Positions 28,305 to 37,953 are shown, counted from the stretch's first letter. The stretch is 64,000 nucleotides of DNA from Jiella mangrovi (GCF_017815135.1 NZ_JAGJCF010000003.1:372001-436000); one strand, 5' to 3'. Numbers and translations are program-made. Notes: generated by a model not told the origin, from the letters alone.

Positions 28305-28961
28305 ATGACTTCTGATGATCTCATTCGCCCGAGGCTCGTGCTCGTCACGACGCCGCTGACCGACGCCGACGCCGAGGAGAGAATGCGTGCCGCACTCTCT
28401 GGCGGCGACGTCGCCTCCGTGCTGATCGACGCCGCAGGACGCGACGCCGCCGAATTTCAGCGGCTTGCCGAAACGCTGGTACCGCTCGCCCAGGCGGCGG
28501 GTGCGGCGGCGATCGTCGTCGACGACAGCCGTGTCGCCGGCCGAAGCCGGGCCGATGGCCTGCATCTGACGGGCGGTGACATCGAGGCCCTGGGCGACGC
28601 CGTCTCCCGGCATCAGCCGAAGCTGATCGTCGGCGGCTCGGGCTTCACGTCGCGGCACGGCGCGCTGGAGGCCGGCGAGCGGATGCCCGACTATATCCTG
28701 TTCGGCCGATTTGCCGGGGACACCGAAGCCGAGCCGCACAAGAAGAACCTCGCGCTCGCCGAATGGTGGGCGCAGATCGTCGAGGTGCCCTGCATCGTGA
28801 TGGGCGGCGCGGAGCTTTCCACGCTCGAGGTCGCCGCCGCCACGCGAGCCGAGTTCGTGGCGCTGTCGCGTGCGGTCTTCGGTGATGGCGTCGATCCTGC
28901 GGCGGCCGTGGCACAGGCAAATTCGACCTTCGACGCAGTGTTCGAACGGATGTCGCAGTGA
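28305..28961 (+). CDS. Thiamine-phosphate synthase-like protein (ThiE fold)
   Basis: A 218-residue TIM-barrel protein of the ThiE/TenI type. LVLVTTPL at the N-terminus, DGLHLTGGD near residue 85 and MGGAELSTLEV near 165 match the strands of thiamine-phosphate synthase. The usual pyrophosphate-loop residues after the second half are altered, so it may be a paralogue rather than the main ThiE. The ATG at 28305 is chosen; the ribosome site is weak. Its stop overlaps the GTG of the following Sel1 gene. Confidence 0.78.
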   Translation: MTSDDLIRPRLVLVTTPLTDADAEERMRAALSGGDVASVLIDAAGRDAAEFQRLAETLVPLAQAAGAAAIVVDDSRVAGRSRADGLHLTGGDIEALGDAVSRHQPKLIVGGSGFTSRHGALEAGERMPDYILFGRFAGDTEAEPHKKNLALAEWWAQIVEVPCIVMGGAELSTLEVAAATRAEFVALSRAVFGDGVDPAAAVAQANSTFDAVFERMSQ

Positions 28962-29977
28962 AGCGCCGGGCGAACCCTTTCAGGCATCAGCTGAGCATCG
29001 GGCCCGATGTGCCAACGCGATCTGTCCTGGCTGCGGTTTTCCTGGCCATCATCGCCTGTCACGCCCCGTCGCAAGCCGCCGCGCAGGGCACCGCCGCCCC
29101 GGCCGCCGGGTCGAAGGACGCCGCTGCTGCCGGTAAAAGCCAGGGGCCGAGCAAGGCCGATCTGGCCTATGGCGCCTTTCAGCGCGGCTATTATCTGACG
29201 GCCGTCAAATTGGCCGAGCCGCTCGCCAATCTCGGCGATCCGGCGGCACAGACCCTGCTTGGCGAGATCTATTCTCGCGGGCTCGGCGTCCGGCGCGACA
29301 TGAAGGAGGCGGCACGCTGGTTCAAGGCGGCCGCGACGGCCGGCAATCCGGAAGCGCAGTTTCGCTATGCGATGATCCTTCTCGATGGAACCGTCGTCGA
29401 GAAGGACGAAGCCCAGGCGCGTGATCTGATGCAGGCGGCGGCCGACCGCGGGCTGCCGCTCGCCGAATACAATTTCGGCCAGATGCTGATCGAGGCTTCA
29501 CCCTCGGGCGGCTTCAAGGACGCGGCCGGCTATTTCGAGAAGGCGGCGAGCGCCGGCGTCGCCGAGGCCCAGTATGCGATGTCGCAGCTCTTTGCCAACG
29601 GACGCGGCGTTCCGCGCGACCTCGACCGGGCGAGAGCCTTCCTGCATGCTTCGGCGCTCAACGGCTTTTCCATCGCCCAGATCGAATACGGCATCTGGCT
29701 GATCAACGGCAAAGGCGGGCCGGCCCGGTTGAAGGAAGGGTTCTTGTTCCTGAAACACGCAGCCGTGCTGGGCAATCCGATTGCCGTCAATCGCGTCGCC
29801 CATCTCTACAAGGACGGGATCGGCACGGAACCCGACCTTGCCGAGGCGGCGAAATGGGCGGTTCTCGCCAAACGCATGAAGAACAGCGATCCCGTCCTCG
29901 ACGATTTTTTCCGTGGTCTCGACGCCGCGGCGCAGAAGGCCGCCCTCGAAGCTGCGAATCGGATCCGGTCCGGATGA
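28958..29977 (+). CDS. Exported Sel1-repeat protein
   Basis: A 339-residue protein starting with GTG in a 4-bp overlap with the ThiE-like gene. A basic N-terminus and a hydrophobic stretch (about residues 23-42, ending QAAA) form a signal peptide. From about residue 70 come six Sel1-type TPR repeats of 36 residues, for example AQTLLGEIYSRGLGVRRDMK and AQYAMSQLFANGRGVPRDLD. ExoR-like periplasmic regulators in rhizobia share this layout, but I cannot claim that role here. Confidence 0.85.
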   Translation: MKRRANPFRHQLSIGPDVPTRSVLAAVFLAIIACHAPSQAAAQGTAAPAAGSKDAAAAGKSQGPSKADLAYGAFQRGYYLTAVKLAEPLANLGDPAAQTLLGEIYSRGLGVRRDMKEAARWFKAAATAGNPEAQFRYAMILLDGTVVEKDEAQARDLMQAAADRGLPLAEYNFGQMLIEASPSGGFKDAAGYFEKAASAGVAEAQYAMSQLFANGRGVPRDLDRARAFLHASALNGFSIAQIEYGIWLINGKGGPARLKEGFLFLKHAAVLGNPIAVNRVAHLYKDGIGTEPDLAEAAKWAVLAKRMKNSDPVLDDFFRGLDAAAQKAALEAANRIRSG

Positions 29978-30175
29978 CCCTTGCCCGAGCCTCATGGCTT
30001 GAACGGGTCGGCGATTTATGGTCTTGAGCGCCGACCGGACGCGCAGGCGGGCGCGGCATCCCGCCGCTGCCTGCCAACGGACGCAGGACGCACCGTGAAT
30101 ACCTGGCGCGCGACAGATTGGCGGCCGGCGAAATCCGCCGGGCCGGAAACGAACGAGAAGAATTCGAGAACTCCA

Positions 30176-30739
30176 ATGAAGATCAACGGCAACGAAATTC
30201 GCCCCGGCAACGTGATCGAGCACAATGGCGGGCTTTGGGTCGCGGTGAAGACCGCCCACGTCAAGCCCGGCAAGGGCGGCGCCTTCGCCCAGGTCGAGTT
30301 GAAGAACCTGATCGACGGGACCAAGCTCAACGAGCGCTTCCGCGCCGCCGAGACCGTCGAGCGCATCCGCCTCGAGCAGAAGGACTACCAGTATCTCTAC
30401 GCCGAGGGCGAGATGCTGGTGTTCATGGACAGCGAGACCTACGAGCAGCTGGAACTGCAGCAGGACTTCGTCGGCGAGCGCTCCTCCTTCCTGCAAGACG
30501 GCATGATGGTGACGGTGGAAAGCCACGAGGACCGGCCGATCGGCATCAAGCTCCCCGACCAGGTGGTGCTTCAGATCGTCGAGGCCGACCCGGTGGTGAA
30601 GGGTCAGACGGCGACGTCGTCCTACAAGCCTGCGGTGATGGAGAACGGCGTCAGGGTCATGGTTCCGCCCTTCATCGAGGCTGGTGAGAAGATTCTCGTC
30701 GACACCAACGAAATCACCTATCTGCGCCGCGCCGACTGA
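30176..30739 (+). CDS. efp: Elongation factor P
   Basis: EF-P rescues ribosomes stalled at polyproline stretches. The 187-residue protein has the three beta-barrel domains of the family. The modified lysine is Lys33 in VKPGKGGAF, and [12 protein letters not shown] and [15 protein letters not shown] are the conserved C-terminal blocks. The ATG at 30176 gives the canonical [11 protein letters not shown] start. Several proteins in this window have long proline runs (for example PPPPP in GyrA), so EF-P would be needed for them. Confidence 0.97.
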   Translation: MKINGNEIRPGNVIEHNGGLWVAVKTAHVKPGKGGAFAQVELKNLIDGTKLNERFRAAETVERIRLEQKDYQYLYAEGEMLVFMDSETYEQLELQQDFVGERSSFLQDGMMVTVESHEDRPIGIKLPDQVVLQIVEADPVVKGQTATSSYKPAVMENGVRVMVPPFIEAGEKILVDTNEITYLRRAD

Positions 30740-30811
30740 CGCTCATTGCCGCGCCGCGCCGCCTCGGCTTTCGGGGAAAGGCGCCCGGATGAAAATACGT
30801 GAAAGGTCGAG

Positions 30812-31648
30812 ATGGCCCGCTCCGCACTGCTCAATGTCATGACGCAGGCCGCCATGAAGGCCGGCCGCTCGCTGATCCGCGATTTCGGCGAGGTCCAGAA
30901 CCTGCAGGTCTCCGTGAAGGGACCGGCGGACTTCGTCTCCAATGCCGACACCAAGGCCGAGGAGATCGTCTACAAGGAACTCTCCAGGGTCAGACCCGAC
31001 TGGGGCTTCCTGATGGAAGAGCGGGGCGAGGTCGAGGGCAGGGATCCGCAGCATCGCTGGATCGTCGATCCGCTCGACGGAACCACCAACTTCCTGCACG
31101 GCATCCCGAACTTCGCGGTCTCGATCGCGCTCGAGCGGGACGGGCAGATCGTCGCGGGCGTGATCTTCAATCCGGCGCAGGACGAACTCTACGTCGCCGA
31201 AAAAGGCGGCGGTGCCTTCGTCAACGACCGGCGCATCCGCGTTTCGGCCCGCACGCGGCTGCCCGAGGCGCTGTTCGGCACCGGAACGCCGTTTCTCGGC
31301 CATGGCGATCATGCCGGCTACCTCTACGAACTGCGCCAAGTGATCGCCGAGACGGCGGGCATCCGGCGCATGGGGGCGGCCTCGCTCGATCTTGCCTATG
31401 TTGCGGCCGGACGGCTCGACGGTTTCTGGGAGAAGGGTCTGAAGCCCTGGGATCTGGCCGCCGGGTCGATCCTCGTGCGCGAGGCCGGCGGCTTCGTCAC
31501 CGATCTCAAGGGCGGAAAGTTCGACCATATGGTCGGAGACATCGCCTGCGGCAACGAGCAGCTCCACAAGGCGCTGACGTCGCTTCTCGGCTCGGCGGCC
31601 AAGAAGCGGGCGGATGCGCGCAGCGCCGATGCCCCGGCCGCGGGGTGA
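30812..31648 (+). CDS. suhB: Inositol monophosphatase family protein (SuhB-like)
   Basis: A 278-residue Mg-dependent phosphatase of the inositol monophosphatase family. The metal-binding motifs are MEERGE near residue 68, WIVDPLDGTTNFLHG near 87 and KPWDLAAGSILVREAGG near 215. In E. coli SuhB also acts in rRNA antitermination; whether that holds here is inference. The ATG at 30812 has AAAGG upstream. It lies 72 bp after efp. Confidence 0.9.
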   Translation: MARSALLNVMTQAAMKAGRSLIRDFGEVQNLQVSVKGPADFVSNADTKAEEIVYKELSRVRPDWGFLMEERGEVEGRDPQHRWIVDPLDGTTNFLHGIPNFAVSIALERDGQIVAGVIFNPAQDELYVAEKGGGAFVNDRRIRVSARTRLPEALFGTGTPFLGHGDHAGYLYELRQVIAETAGIRRMGAASLDLAYVAAGRLDGFWEKGLKPWDLAAGSILVREAGGFVTDLKGGKFDHMVGDIACGNEQLHKALTSLLGSAAKKRADARSADAPAAG

Positions 31649-31847
31649 GACGAGGCGCGTCTCGCATCCGCGAAATCGGCATAGGTCATTTCAGACACTG
31701 ACGTTTCCATTCCGCACGATCTTTACTATGGTTTCCCCGTAAGAGACGGGGCCGCCGGTCGGAATCGCCCGCGGCGGGGTGGTTTGTGGCCCGGTGCGCC
31801 GACACGATCATCCCGACGGGCCATGGTATGACCGGCCATAGAGTTGA

Positions 31848-32957
31848 GTGAAACGCGAAATGCAGGTCTTCGACGCGCCGACTGAAAAGACGGGAAGACC
31901 GGTCGATTTCGATCCGACCCGGTTGTCGAGCCCGCTCGTCTTCCTCTGGTCCATGCTGGTCTTCCTGGCGCTTGCCGGTTTCGTCGCCGCCATTCTTGGC
32001 CGTCAGATCTCCACCGCCTTCACCACCAATCCCGGCCTGAACGGGCTGATCATCGGCGTTCTATGCGTCGGCATCCTGCTCGCCCTCGTCCAGGTCATCC
32101 GGCTTTCGCGGGAAGTGCGGTGGGTGAATGCCTATCGCGACGGCTCGGCCGACTTCGACAAATTGCGCGATCCGGTGCTTCTCGCGCCGATGCGCGCGCT
32201 GATCGGCCGGCGGCGCTCGGTCTCGCTCTCGACCATGTCAATGCGCTCGATCCTCGATTCGATCGCGACCCGCCTCGACGAGACCCGCGACATCGCGCGT
32301 TATCTGATCGGCCTTCTCGTCTTTCTCGGCCTGCTCGGCACGTTCTGGGGCCTGTTGCGCACCATCGGCTCGATCGGCACGACGATCCAGGGTCTCGATC
32401 CGGGGGGCGGCGACACCAATGCGGTCCTGAACTCGCTGAAAGCCGGCCTCTCGGCGCCGCTTGCCGGCATGGGGACGGCATTTTCCTCCTCGCTTTTCGG
32501 CCTTTCCGGCTCGCTGATCCTCGGTTTTCTCGATCTCCAGATCGGCCGGGCGCAGAACCGGTTCTATACCGAGCTGGAGAACTGGCTCTCCTCGATCACC
32601 GACGTCGGATCGGACATGGTTCTGCCGGCCGCTTCCGGCGAGACGCGCGACGGCAGCGACGAGCTGCGGATGCTGTCGGATCGCTTGAACAAGATGATCA
32701 CCGAGCAGAGCGCCAACCCGCGCACCTCGGCGGCGATGGCCAATCTTGCCGAGAGCATTCAGGGCCTCGTCCAGCACATGCGCTCCGAACAGCAGCTGTT
32801 GCGCGATTTCGTCGAGAGCCAGGCCGACGAGCAGCGGGAAATGCGCCTCGTCCTCGAAAAACTGGCCGGGCAGATCGGTCGCGAAAGGCCGCCTCTGACG
32901 GCGGTCAACGAGGCGGCAAAGCCTGCCAAGCAGCCCCGCGCCGAGCCGAAGGGCTGA
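31848..32957 (+). CDS. MotA/TolQ/ExbB-type proton channel protein
   Basis: A 369-residue inner-membrane protein. After a short cytoplasmic tail come two hydrophobic segments (about residues 30-80), a cytoplasmic loop, then two conserved helices YLIGLLVFLGLLGTFWGLL and GMGTAFSSSLFGLSGSLILG (about 155-235) that match the MotA/TolQ/ExbB proton channel. The C-terminal 130 residues are helical and charged, which is longer than in ExbB. It is probably a stator that uses the proton gradient together with the OmpA-domain protein encoded 6 bp downstream. The start is the GTG at 31848 or the ATG at 31860. Confidence 0.85.
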   Translation: MKREMQVFDAPTEKTGRPVDFDPTRLSSPLVFLWSMLVFLALAGFVAAILGRQISTAFTTNPGLNGLIIGVLCVGILLALVQVIRLSREVRWVNAYRDGSADFDKLRDPVLLAPMRALIGRRRSVSLSTMSMRSILDSIATRLDETRDIARYLIGLLVFLGLLGTFWGLLRTIGSIGTTIQGLDPGGGDTNAVLNSLKAGLSAPLAGMGTAFSSSLFGLSGSLILGFLDLQIGRAQNRFYTELENWLSSITDVGSDMVLPAASGETRDGSDELRMLSDRLNKMITEQSANPRTSAAMANLAESIQGLVQHMRSEQQLLRDFVESQADEQREMRLVLEKLAGQIGRERPPLTAVNEAAKPAKQPRAEPKG

Positions 32958-32963
32958 CGCGAG

Positions 32964-33989
32964 ATGTCCCTTTCGCGAAACCGCCGCAGCGAACGGACGA
33001 TCGACTACTGGCCGGGCTTCGTCGACGCACTCTCGACGCTGCTTCTGGCGATCATGTTCCTGCTCTCGGTCTTCGTCCTGGCCCAGTTTCTGCTCAGCCG
33101 GGAGATCTCGGGCAAGGATGCGGTGCTCGACCGGCTGAACAGCCAGATCAACGAGCTGACCCAGCTTCTGGCCCTGGAGCGATCCTCCTCACAGGATTAC
33201 CAGGACCAGATCGCGACCCTTCAGGCCTCTCTCGCCAGCGCCGAGGACGAGCGCTCCAAACTCCAGCAGGCGCTCGATTCGGGTAGCGGGTCGGCTGCGA
33301 CGGCAAACGCCCAGGTGGCGGAGCTCGAAGGCGCGCTCGACGACCAGCGGGCGCTGTCGCAGCGGGCGCGCTCGCAGATCGAGCTTCTCAACCAGCAGCT
33401 CGCGGCGCTGCGCCAGCAGATTGCCGCTCTGGAAGGCGCGCTGGAGGCATCCGAAACCCGCGACAAAGAGAGCCAGACGAAGATCGCCGATCTTGGCCGC
33501 CGGCTGAACGTCGCCTTGGCCCAGAGGGTGCAGGAGCTGTCGCGCTATCGGTCGGACTTCTTCGGTCGCTTGCGGGAAATCCTCGCGGACCGTCAGAATA
33601 TCCGCATCGTCGGCGACCGCTTCGTCTTCCAGTCGGAGATCCTCTTCCCGTCCGGCTCGGATGTCCTGCAGCCCGCCGGCAAGGCGGAGATGGCCAAGCT
33701 CGCCGACGCGATCAAGGAACTGGTCAAGGAGATTCCCTCCGACATCAATTGGATCATCCGGGTCGATGGGCATACCGACAACATTCCGATCAGCGGCCGC
33801 TTTCAGGACAACTGGGCGCTGTCGACGGCCCGCGCCGACGCGGTGGTCCGCTTCCTGATCGATCAGGGCGTGCCGCCCAACCGTCTCGCCGCGACGGGCT
33901 TCGGCGAGTTTCAGCCGCTCGACGACGCCAACACGCCCGAGGCAAGGGACCGCAATCGCCGCATCGAGTTCAAGCTGACCGAGCGCTGA
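32964..33989 (+). CDS. MotB-like inner-membrane protein with OmpA peptidoglycan-binding domain
   Basis: A 341-residue protein with one N-terminal membrane helix (about residues 18-40) preceded by the conserved DYWPGFVDALSTL, where the Asp may be the proton-carrying residue. A coiled coil (about 50-175) leads to an OmpA/MotB domain at the C-terminus with VDGHTDNIPI and RDRNRRIEFKL. It should anchor to peptidoglycan and form a stator with the MotA/ExbB protein encoded just upstream. No flagellar genes are nearby, so its cargo is likely an envelope process. Confidence 0.87.
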   Translation: MSLSRNRRSERTIDYWPGFVDALSTLLLAIMFLLSVFVLAQFLLSREISGKDAVLDRLNSQINELTQLLALERSSSQDYQDQIATLQASLASAEDERSKLQQALDSGSGSAATANAQVAELEGALDDQRALSQRARSQIELLNQQLAALRQQIAALEGALEASETRDKESQTKIADLGRRLNVALAQRVQELSRYRSDFFGRLREILADRQNIRIVGDRFVFQSEILFPSGSDVLQPAGKAEMAKLADAIKELVKEIPSDINWIIRVDGHTDNIPISGRFQDNWALSTARADAVVRFLIDQGVPPNRLAATGFGEFQPLDDANTPEARDRNRRIEFKLTER

Positions 33990-34055
33990 CGGCGTCGTGA
34001 TCTTGCCGCAAGCGACGGTGATGTTGCGCGGCGTTTCACGCCCCATATCTGGCGC

Positions 34056-34421
34056 ATGAGCGAACTGATCGTCTGGCATGACGGATCATGCCCCCTTTGC
34101 CGCAAGGAGATCGCCCTGATGCGGCGGCTCGACCGGCGCGGTGCGATCCGCTTCGTCGACGCGGCGACGGCCGAGCTCGGCGATTGTCCGATCGACCGGG
34201 CCGATCTTCTGTCGCGCTTTCATGCCCGCGAGGATGGGCGCCTGTTGTCCGGCGCTGCGGCCTTCGCGGCGATGTGGCGTCAGATCCCGGTGCTGCGCCC
34301 GCTCGGGCTCGCCGCCAGGTCGCCGGTCGTCCTTGCGCTCTTCGAACGGGCCTATCGCGCCTTTCTGCGGGTCCGGCCACGTTTGCAGCGTCTCGTCGCC
34401 AATGGGAGTTCAGCATCATGA
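34056..34421 (+). CDS. DCC-family thiol-disulfide oxidoreductase (DUF393)
   Basis: A 121-residue protein of the DUF393/DCC family with the N-terminal motif WHDGSCPLCRKEI, in which Cys12 and Cys15 form the thioredoxin-like CxxC pair. The rest is helical. Redox role is predicted by fold; the partner is unknown. Its stop overlaps the ATG of the DUF427 gene. Confidence 0.85.
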   Translation: MSELIVWHDGSCPLCRKEIALMRRLDRRGAIRFVDAATAELGDCPIDRADLLSRFHAREDGRLLSGAAAFAAMWRQIPVLRPLGLAARSPVVLALFERAYRAFLRVRPRLQRLVANGSSAS

Positions 34422-34912
34422 GGCCGAAACCCGACAAGCCGGCGCCGGGACAGGAAAGCGTCTGGGACTATCCGAGGCCCGCGATCGCCGAAGCCTGTAA
34501 CGCCCGTATCGTGATCGAGCATGCCGGCCGGATCGTCGCCGATACGACGGCCAGTATCCGCACGCTCGAGACCAGCCATCCGCCGAGCTACTACATTCCG
34601 AAGGCCGACATCGCGCCGGGTGTTCTTCACCCGGCGGGCGGTGGCTCCATCTGTGAGTGGAAGGGGGCAGCGGCCTATTTCGACGTCGTTCTCGGCGACG
34701 TCGTGCTGGCGCGCGTCGGCTGGAGCTATCCAAGGCCGACACCGGCATTCGAATTGTTGCGGGACCACGTCGCCTTCTACGCCGCGCCCTTCGATCGCTG
34801 CAGCGTCGATGGCGAAACCGTCGTGCCGCAGCCCGGCAGCTTTTATGGCGGCTGGATCACGTCCAGACAGGCCGGGCCATTCAAGGGTGTGCCCGGAAGT
34901 ATGGGCTGGTAG
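34418..34912 (+). CDS. DUF427 domain protein
   Basis: A 164-residue cytoplasmic protein of the DUF427 family, with the beta-rich core RIVADTTASIRTLETSHPP and a C-terminal block ending PFKGVPGSMGW, the family hallmark. Function unknown. The start overlaps the DUF393 stop (ATGA) and has GGGAG about 9 bp upstream, so the pair is translationally coupled. Confidence 0.87.
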   Translation: MRPKPDKPAPGQESVWDYPRPAIAEACNARIVIEHAGRIVADTTASIRTLETSHPPSYYIPKADIAPGVLHPAGGGSICEWKGAAAYFDVVLGDVVLARVGWSYPRPTPAFELLRDHVAFYAAPFDRCSVDGETVVPQPGSFYGGWITSRQAGPFKGVPGSMGW

Positions 34913-35059
34913 GCGGCGGCGTGACGTATGACGTCCGATGCGAGCAATTGGTTCGAAATGCAACGATAAGATTGACGCCAGCCTGACCTGATGACAGCAT
35001 CTTCCTGCGGGGGCAACGGCCCCGGTCAACGACCGCGCTCAGCGCGGCAGGGAGGAACT

Positions 35060-36319
35060 ATGAACAAGGTGCTCTTCAGCACGGTGGCCGCGCTCGGCCT
35101 CGTGGCAGCCTCGCATGCTTTCGCCCAGTCCGGCGACGACAACATGACGAAACTCCAAGGCATGCAGTCGACCGGGACCTCGATGGACATCAAGACCATC
35201 GAGCAGACGGGCGCGAACGCCGATCAGCTTCGCAAGAATCTCGAAGAGATCAAACTGCCCGACGGTTTCAAGATCGATCTTTACGCCGTCGTGCCCGATG
35301 CGCGCCACATGGCGGTCGGGCCGCAGGGCGTCGCGCTCTTCGTCGGCACGCGCAAGCAGAATGTCTGGGTGGTCACCGACCGCAACAAGGACCGCGTCGC
35401 CGACGAGGTGAAGGAACTGGCGCCGTCGATCAGCTTCACCATTCCCAACGGTGTCTGCTTTTCCAAGGACGGCTTCCTGTTTATCGCCGAGCAGAACCGC
35501 GTCCTGACACTGCCGGCGGCCGAGTTCTTCTACGAGAGCCCGGACGTCGCGGTCGGAGTGGTGGTGGAAGAGGGCAAGCTGGTGCCGGCTTCGGAGGAAT
35601 CCTTCAATCACACCGCCCGCGTCTGCCGGATCGGGCCGGACAACAAGCTCTATATCGCGCTTGGTCAGCCCTACAACGTGCCGCCCGAAGACAAGATGGA
35701 CCTTTACGAGAAAGAGGGGATCGGCGGGATCATCCGCATGGATCGGGACGGCAAGAACCGCGAGGTCTTCGCCACCGGTATTCGAAATTCGGTCGGCATG
35801 CAGTTCAATCCGGCCAATGGCGAACTCTGGTTTACCGACAACCAGGTCGACGGCATGGGGGACGACATTCCGCCGGGCGAACTCAACCGTGCGACGGCCG
35901 CCGGCCAGAATTTCGGCTTCCCCTGGTTTGGCGGGGGCGACGTCAGGACCGAGGAATACAAGAACTCCGAGCCACCGGCCGACGCCGTCATGCCGCAGGT
36001 GAAGTTCACGGCCCATGCCGCAGACCTCGGCATGGATTTCTACACCGGAACCAGCTTCCCGCAGAAATATCGCGGCGGGATCTTCTCGGCCCAGCACGGC
36101 TCGTGGAACCGCACCGAGCCTGTCGGGGCGAGGGTGATGTTCACGCCGCTCAACGAGGACGGCACGGCCGGCGAGCCGGAGGTCTTCGCATCGGGCTGGC
36201 TGACGGACAGCGGCGAATATATGGGCCGGCCGGTCGACGTCGAAGTGATGAAGGACGGCTCGCTCCTCGTCTCGGACGATCTTGCCGGTGCGGTCTACCG
36301 GATCTCCTACGACGAGTAG
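35060..36319 (+). CDS. Exported sorbosone dehydrogenase-like PQQ-type beta-propeller
   Basis: A 419-residue exported protein with a signal peptide (MNKVLFSTVAALGL... ending AFA), a linker of about 40 residues, then a six-bladed beta-propeller of the glucose/sorbosone dehydrogenase family: FKIDLYAVVPDARHMAVGP, GIRNSVGMQFNPANGELWFT and FSAQHGSWNRTEPVGAR. Members oxidise sugars or aldoses in the periplasm with PQQ. The ATG at 35060 has GGAGGA upstream. A cytochrome c gene follows, a natural electron acceptor. The substrate is not decided by the sequence. Confidence 0.87.
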   Translation: MNKVLFSTVAALGLVAASHAFAQSGDDNMTKLQGMQSTGTSMDIKTIEQTGANADQLRKNLEEIKLPDGFKIDLYAVVPDARHMAVGPQGVALFVGTRKQNVWVVTDRNKDRVADEVKELAPSISFTIPNGVCFSKDGFLFIAEQNRVLTLPAAEFFYESPDVAVGVVVEEGKLVPASEESFNHTARVCRIGPDNKLYIALGQPYNVPPEDKMDLYEKEGIGGIIRMDRDGKNREVFATGIRNSVGMQFNPANGELWFTDNQVDGMGDDIPPGELNRATAAGQNFGFPWFGGGDVRTEEYKNSEPPADAVMPQVKFTAHAADLGMDFYTGTSFPQKYRGGIFSAQHGSWNRTEPVGARVMFTPLNEDGTAGEPEVFASGWLTDSGEYMGRPVDVEVMKDGSLLVSDDLAGAVYRISYDE

Positions 36320-36453
36320 GAACCGACACCGGCGCGGCCGCGTCCGTAGATGCGGTCCGCGCCGGGCCAGTCCATTGCCAGCGTCGTGAACCGGCAGATC
36401 GGTGAGATCGCTCTGCGCGGTCTGAATGTCGGGACTTTGTCGAAGGAGTTGGA

Positions 36454-36798
36454 ATGACCGCATTGGTTTCGCGTGCCACCGCCGCGCTTGCCGTCGCAGC
36501 CCTCCTTTGCTCCACCACGCCAGGGCAGGCGGCCGATCTTGCCGCCGGCAAGAAGAAGGCCAGCCAATGCGCCACCTGCCATGGCTCGGACGGTCTCGCC
36601 GTGGCGCCGGACGCGCCGAACCTTGCCGGCGACAGCGCCTATTACATCACCGAGCAGTTGAAGGCCTTCCGCTCCGGCCAGCGCCAGCACGAGCAGATGT
36701 CGATCATCGCCAAGGGCCTGTCGGATGCGGACATCGCCGATCTCGCCGCCTGGTACGCGGCGATCGAGGTGACCGCGACACTCCCCAAGTTGGACTGA
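36454..36798 (+). CDS. Periplasmic cytochrome c (c553-type)
   Basis: A 114-residue class I cytochrome c: a signal peptide (about residues 1-27), one haem site CATCH (residues 39-43) and a probable axial Met82 in HEQMSII. Its place 134 bp after the PQQ-type dehydrogenase gene suggests it accepts electrons from that enzyme and passes them to an oxidase. Confidence 0.92.
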   Translation: MTALVSRATAALAVAALLCSTTPGQAADLAAGKKKASQCATCHGSDGLAVAPDAPNLAGDSAYYITEQLKAFRSGQRQHEQMSIIAKGLSDADIADLAAWYAAIEVTATLPKLD

Positions 36799-36957
36799 CG
36801 CCGCCGACCGATGCCCGGCAGCTGATGAGATCGTGATCGATCGTGATCACGGAAGCCGGGTGGTTTGGCGATGGGTGACTTGCAGGTGTGTCCCAGGCTC
36901 TAAGTCACGCGATGGAAACGCCGCCGCTTGCGGTGGAAGGTTGAGGGAGATCCATTC

Positions 36958-37947
36958 ATGCAGAAGACACTCGTCGCCATTCTGATGGCCGCTACCGCCG
37001 GTCCGGTTTTTGCGCAAGAGACGCAGCCGGCCGCCGAGACGGCAACGAGCCAGGGCGTGAAGGTGACGCCGCTCGGCAGCCATGACGGCGAGTTCTGCTC
37101 GCGCGACCGGGCGATGGTGTTCGAGGATCCGGACGGAACGCGCATTCTCTACGATGCCGGCCGCACCGTCGCCGGCGCCGACGATCCGCGGCTCGGCGAC
37201 ATCGACGCGGTTCTCGTCAGCCACGTCCATGGCGATCATCTCGGTGACCAGCGCATCGCGGCGGTGAATGCCGGCACTTGCGCCCAGCCCGACACCGGCG
37301 TTTCGACGACGCCGAACTCCAACAGCGCCGAGATCGCAGCGGCCAAGAACGCCAAGGTCGTCGTCGGCAGCGAGATGTCGCAGTTTTTCTCGACCAAACT
37401 GAAAGCGCTCGGCGCCGATCCCGAGAACGCCCAGCTCGTGCGCTTCGGCGCTTCGCGCAAGGTCGGCGGCGTTGCGATCACCACGGTGCCGGCGGTCCAT
37501 TCCAACGGCCTGTCGGGCGACTTCATCGACGGTCCGCTGGGCGAGAACCTGAAGACCGCCGGCCTCAACGCCTATGTCGGCCCGCCGACGGGCTACGTCC
37601 TGACCTTCTCCAACGGTCTCGTCGCCTATCTTTCTGGCGACACCGGCGTCACGGCCGAGCAGGACACGGTGGTCTCCAAGCAGTATGGCGCACAGCTCGT
37701 GGTGATGAATATCGGCGACGTCTATACGACAGGGCCGACGGAAGCGGCCTTCGTCATCGACGAACTGATCAAGCCGGCCTCGGTGATCCCGTCCCATGCC
37801 AACGAGGCGGCGACCGAAGGCGGCAAGGTCGTCGCGGGAACGAAGACCGAGGCCTTCATGCAGGCCGTGAAAGCCAACGCCTATCTGCCGCTGAGTGGCA
37901 AGACGATGACGTTCGATGGCAGTGGGGCGTGTACCGAGGGGTGCTGA
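36958..37947 (+). CDS. Exported metallo-beta-lactamase-fold hydrolase
   Basis: A 329-residue protein with a signal peptide (MQKTLVAILMAATAGPVFA) and a metallo-beta-lactamase fold. The zinc motif SHVHGDHLGD is near residue 88; further ligands may be the His in VPAVHSNG near 180, the Asp in YLSGDTGV near 227, and SHANEAA near 280. It resembles UlaG/YycJ-type hydrolases, but with a periplasmic location. A terminal GACTEGC provides two cysteines near the end. Substrate unknown. The ATG at 36958 has GAGGGAG upstream. Confidence 0.85.
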   Translation: MQKTLVAILMAATAGPVFAQETQPAAETATSQGVKVTPLGSHDGEFCSRDRAMVFEDPDGTRILYDAGRTVAGADDPRLGDIDAVLVSHVHGDHLGDQRIAAVNAGTCAQPDTGVSTTPNSNSAEIAAAKNAKVVVGSEMSQFFSTKLKALGADPENAQLVRFGASRKVGGVAITTVPAVHSNGLSGDFIDGPLGENLKTAGLNAYVGPPTGYVLTFSNGLVAYLSGDTGVTAEQDTVVSKQYGAQLVVMNIGDVYTTGPTEAAFVIDELIKPASVIPSHANEAATEGGKVVAGTKTEAFMQAVKANAYLPLSGKTMTFDGSGACTEGC

Positions 37948-37953
37948 CGCCCA

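Noticed and set aside
31848-33989. Zorya-type antiphage system
   Set aside because: ZorA/ZorB-like parts are suggestive, but no ZorC, ZorD or ZorE helicase-type gene follows, and neighbours are core genes.
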